From positions 3,162,001 through 3,226,000 of the forward strand of contig OZ245019.1 in the NCBI GenBank assembly GCA_965223815.1: 64,000 bases of DNA, read 5' to 3'. Shown here piece by piece: positions 61,887 to 64,000 of this stretch. The translations under genes were made by a program, and so were the position numbers. The stretch's first letter is position 1, and every line of letters begins with the position of its first letter. The stretch is from HKST-UBA178 sp965223815. GTDB taxonomy: Bacteria > Pseudomonadota > Gammaproteobacteria > Chromatiales > Chromatiaceae. The notes below the pieces were generated by a model. That model was not told where the DNA came from, made no database searches, and saw nothing but the letters and a program-made list of their open reading frames with translations.

Positions 61887-63068
61887 TCATGTAGATTTGC
61901 TTGCGCTCGGATCGGAGGGTGGCTCCTCCGCCGCCTCCTCCAGTAGCTTGCCAACCGCTTCGATGCGTTGGATTCGGATACGTTCGTTTATCAGATCAGG
62001 ATCGGCTTCTCCAGCCGCGAGGGGTCCAGCGTCCAGACCACTGATCCGTTCCAATGCCGCAAGCAGCTGATCCCTGGGCACTACAGAGAGCTTACCCGCA
62101 GCCGGTGCGCCGCAGATCGCCGCGCAACTGAGCAAAAATTTGCGAAAACGGCCGGGACGTCTAACGGCATCGGTCTCTTCGAGCAACATCACGATCTGCT
62201 CCGGGCTCATTCTTTCAGAGTATAGAGTTCGGCAGTACCTCGCTGTCAGCAGTGCCAGTTCATAGAAACGCTTGGGCGCACGCAGACGCTTGCAGAGCGA
62301 CTCAATCGCGACAATCGATTCAGCGCTGCTCCCCTCTGTTGTGACCATCGACCCCGCAAGGGCCGCGAATCTGATCTCCTGGGACTGGCTGATCGACGCA
62401 GCGTACTCAAGGACACCCATAACCTGCTCATCTTCGCGGATTTCGGGGAACAATCGTTTCCATGCACCGCATTTCCCCAATACTTCGAAGAACAAGCATG
62501 GCCGGGGCTCCCCCAGAGCCCTGACCAGCTCCTGCCAGATTCGCTCGGGCACCAAATTGTCAACCTCGCCGCCGGTTACGATATTGGCCATTAGCGCAAG
62601 TGTCTCCTGCGCTACACTGAACCCGAGCTCCCCATAACGGGCAGCAAAACGGGCAACCCGTAAAACCCGAACCGGGTCTTCCGCAAATGCGTTTGAGACA
62701 TGGCGCAATACCTTTAGCTCCAGGTCTTTTCTGCCATTGTAGGGATCGATCACCTCTCCTTCAGCATCCACCGCAATGGCGTTGACCGTAAGATCCCGCC
62801 GCAGCAGATCCTGCTCCAGAGTGACATTCGGCTGGGTATATGCCGAGGGGTCGCCAGCCACTCCCAACCGCCGCCGTTCACTGCGGGCCAGAGCGTACTC
62901 CTCTTTCGTCTGGGGATGGAGAAATACAGGAAAATCCCGCCCCACCTGCTGAAATCCCAGTTCCAGCATTTCGGCCGGTGTTGCGCCCACCACGACGAAA
63001 TCCCGCTCCCTCACCGGACGGCCCAACAGCATATCGCGTACGGCGCCGCCCACCATGTATATCTTCAT
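61887..63068 (-). CDS. cca: CCA tRNA nucleotidyltransferase lacking HD phosphohydrolase motifs
   Basis: The 393-residue class II nucleotidyltransferase adds or repairs the tRNA 3' CCA. It has MKIYMVGGAVRDMLLGRPVRERDFVVVGAT, the flexible-loop RSERR, the RRDLTVNAIAVD segment, FAEDPVRVLRVARFAARY and EPRPCLFFEVLGKCGA. Gammaproteobacterial Cca usually carries a C-terminal HD domain. Here the histidine-containing segment after FPEI is shortened, and the expected RFA-L-HDLGK reads RFAALAGSMVTTEG, so phosphatase/2',3'-cyclic phosphodiesterase activity is probably lost. It overlaps the glycosylase gene upstream by four nt (ATGA). Confidence 0.92.
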   Translation of the reverse strand: MKIYMVGGAVRDMLLGRPVRERDFVVVGATPAEMLELGFQQVGRDFPVFLHPQTKEEYALARSERRRLGVAGDPSAYTQPNVTLEQDLLRRDLTVNAIAVDAEGEVIDPYNGRKDLELKVLRHVSNAFAEDPVRVLRVARFAARYGELGFSVAQETLALMANIVTGGEVDNLVPERIWQELVRALGEPRPCLFFEVLGKCGAWKRLFPEIREDEQVMGVLEYAASISQSQEIRFAALAGSMVTTEGSSAESIVAIESLCKRLRAPKRFYELALLTARYCRTLYSERMSPEQIVMLLEETDAVRRPGRFRKFLLSCAAICGAPAAGKLSVVPRDQLLAALERISGLDAGPLAAGEADPDLINERIRIQRIEAVGKLLEEAAEEPPSDPSASKST

Positions 63069-63751
63069 CGGTTAGCCGCCCCTGACGCTGGCTGGCCGCC
63101 GGCGTCCAACACCCGATTCACCGCCTCCCGTAATGCGGGTATCACCTGCTCCTGGAACCAGGGATTCTTCTTCAGCCAAATATTGTTCCGGGGGCTGGGA
63201 TGAGGCAGGGGAAAGCAGTGGGGCGCATAGTCTTTCCAGCATTTGACACTCTCGGTCAAGGTACTCCGCCCCGCTTTTCTCAAGTGGTAGCGTTGCGCAT
63301 ACTGACCGATTGCCAATGTCAATTCGATATTGGGGAGCGCTGCGAGCAACCTGGCGCGCCAAGTATCTGCACACTCGCGGCGTGGGGCGAGGTCCCCGCT
63401 GCGGCCAGTGCCCGGATAGCAAAACCCCATAGGCACAATGGCGATCCTGGAGACGTCATAGAATGTCGTACGATCCATATCCAACCACTCCCTCAACCGG
63501 TCTCCGCTGGGATCGTTGAAGGGAACTGAAGTTTCGTGAACCCGGCGGCCGGGTGCCTGCCCGACGATAAGCAGTTTCGCGGAGGCAGCGGCCCGCAATA
63601 CCGGGTTCGGTGTAAAGGGTAGATTCGATACACAGATTTTGCATGCTCTGATCTCATCAATCAAAGAGGCTAAGTGTGTCGCTGTCGAATCCAAACCGGA
63701 TATATTGCCAGATCTATGCATTTCCTTTTGAGTGGTGCACCCCAATTCCAT
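63065..63751 (-). CDS. Uracil-DNA glycosylase family protein
   Basis: The 228-residue protein carries the UDG-superfamily motifs LLIVGQAPGRRVHETSVPFNDPSGDRLREWL (motif 1), the middle MGFCYPGTGRSGDLAPRRECADTW, and LPHPSPRNNIW (motif 3). Two cysteines near the start (CKIC) resemble the first half of an iron-sulfur site. Excision of uracil or related bases is the family role. I start at ATG 63751, which has AGGGG eight nt upstream; ATG 63721 is an alternative. It is cotranscribed with cca. Confidence 0.85.
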   Translation of the reverse strand: MELGCTTQKEMHRSGNISGLDSTATHLASLIDEIRACKICVSNLPFTPNPVLRAAASAKLLIVGQAPGRRVHETSVPFNDPSGDRLREWLDMDRTTFYDVSRIAIVPMGFCYPGTGRSGDLAPRRECADTWRARLLAALPNIELTLAIGQYAQRYHLRKAGRSTLTESVKCWKDYAPHCFPLPHPSPRNNIWLKKNPWFQEQVIPALREAVNRVLDAGGQPASGAANR

Positions 63752-63797
63752 GGAGTGCACCCCTATTCTGTAGAATAGGATTAGTATATGCGAATTA

Positions 63798-63858
63798 TCC
63801 CACAACAGATGCCGCCCGATTACCTGCCGGTCGCCGAATTTGCATTACAGTTGTGGGA
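63798..63858. repeat. 9-bp perfect inverted repeat upstream of the glycosylase gene
   Basis: TCCCACAAC at 63798-63806 and GTTGTGGGA at 63850-63858 are exact inverses separated by 43 bp, in the short gap between two minus-strand genes. It may be a regulatory loop pair or chance. Confidence 0.3.
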
Positions 63859-63866
63859 CACTGAGC

Positions 63867-64000
63867 TCAACTGACCCGGAACAATACCGGCTCGATATCT
63901 CCTAAGGCGATAGGGAGCATCGAGCCGATTGCCAGTACCTTCCGACCCCTGGTTTCATAAAGTACCTCATTGCCGCTGGGAAGGCGCAGTCGGTAGAGGC
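63867..64000 (-). CDS. 3' end of an unidentified gene (truncated by window edge)
   Basis: The minus strand is open from the window edge to a TGA at 63867-63869, giving the last 43 residues: LYRLRLPSGNEVLYETRGRK, then VLAIGSMLPIALGDIEPVLF and a short end. The segment looks like the end of a folded beta-rich protein, but too little is visible to name it. It is upstream of and codirectional with the glycosylase gene. Confidence 0.5.
   Translation of the reverse strand, partial: LYRLRLPSGNEVLYETRGRKVLAIGSMLPIALGDIEPVLFRVS

Noticed and set aside
63788..63874. A 28-residue plus-strand frame starting MRIIPQQMPPDYLPV
   Set aside because: No ribosome site and it sits between minus-strand genes over an inverted repeat; chance is likely.
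1..64000. CRISPR arrays, intact insertion sequences, phage genes
   Set aside because: No regularly spaced repeats, no transposase, integrase or structural phage genes were seen.

Overview
The window looks like a gammaproteobacterial chromosome, probably from a sulfur-oxidiser or Chromatiales-like environmental lineage. Support comes from a thrS-infC-rpmI-rplT block, IF-3 with a non-AUG start, a complete-looking type II secretion system (T2SS), a PEP-CTERM protein, a DUF349 protein and an NtrC-type sigma-54 regulator. GC content is moderate and coding density high. The species assignment is inference.

Layout. 1-3192 (minus): thrS, infC, rpmI, rplT and a terminator. 3240-13056 (minus): a DUF748/AsmA-like protein, a molybdopterin oxidoreductase, an SBBP-repeat exported protein, an unknown membrane protein and glgC. 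13228-17132: a DUF349 protein and two unknowns. 17199-17947: non-coding DNA holding a decayed YidD-like gene and a tRNA-Val(GAC) with its own terminator. 18033-21020 (minus): a tight three-gene unit of YdjY-domain exported protein, radical SAM protein with an expanded cysteine motif, and an O-methyltransferase broken by a one-base frameshift. 21127-23640: a VTT/DedA-like membrane protein, a DUF3303 protein, a GspC-like protein and a PEP-CTERM protein.

23758-48909 is the centrepiece. A secreted alpha/alpha-toroid protein with thrombospondin type-3 and dockerin-like repeats (minus) diverges from a histidine kinase and a sigma-54 response regulator. These are followed by a roughly 20-kb plus-strand gene string, mostly with overlapping or abutting ends: inositol-3-phosphate synthase, a membrane protein, a second toroid protein, three membrane proteins, MoxR ATPase, DUF58, BatA-like and double-VWA proteins, a cytochrome b561-like protein, a TIM-barrel isomerase, eboC, eboA, eboB, eboE, eboF, and type I isopentenyl-diphosphate isomerase. 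Good sigma-54 promoter matches (GG-N10-GC) lie in front of both the first toroid gene and the inositol synthase gene, bracketing the sigma-54 regulator. This suggests one regulon joining isoprenoid and inositol chemistry, the ebo metabolite-traffic genes and a MoxR/VWA envelope machine. I regard this as the candidate undescribed system.

48839-60804: cinA, then T2SS genes in three transcription units (gspD minus; gspGHIJKLM plus a GspC/N-like gene plus; gspF-gspE minus). 60935-64000 (minus): a receiver-AlbA_2 fusion protein, a CCA-adding enzyme lacking HD phosphohydrolase motifs, a uracil-DNA glycosylase family protein and the 3' end of an unidentified gene.
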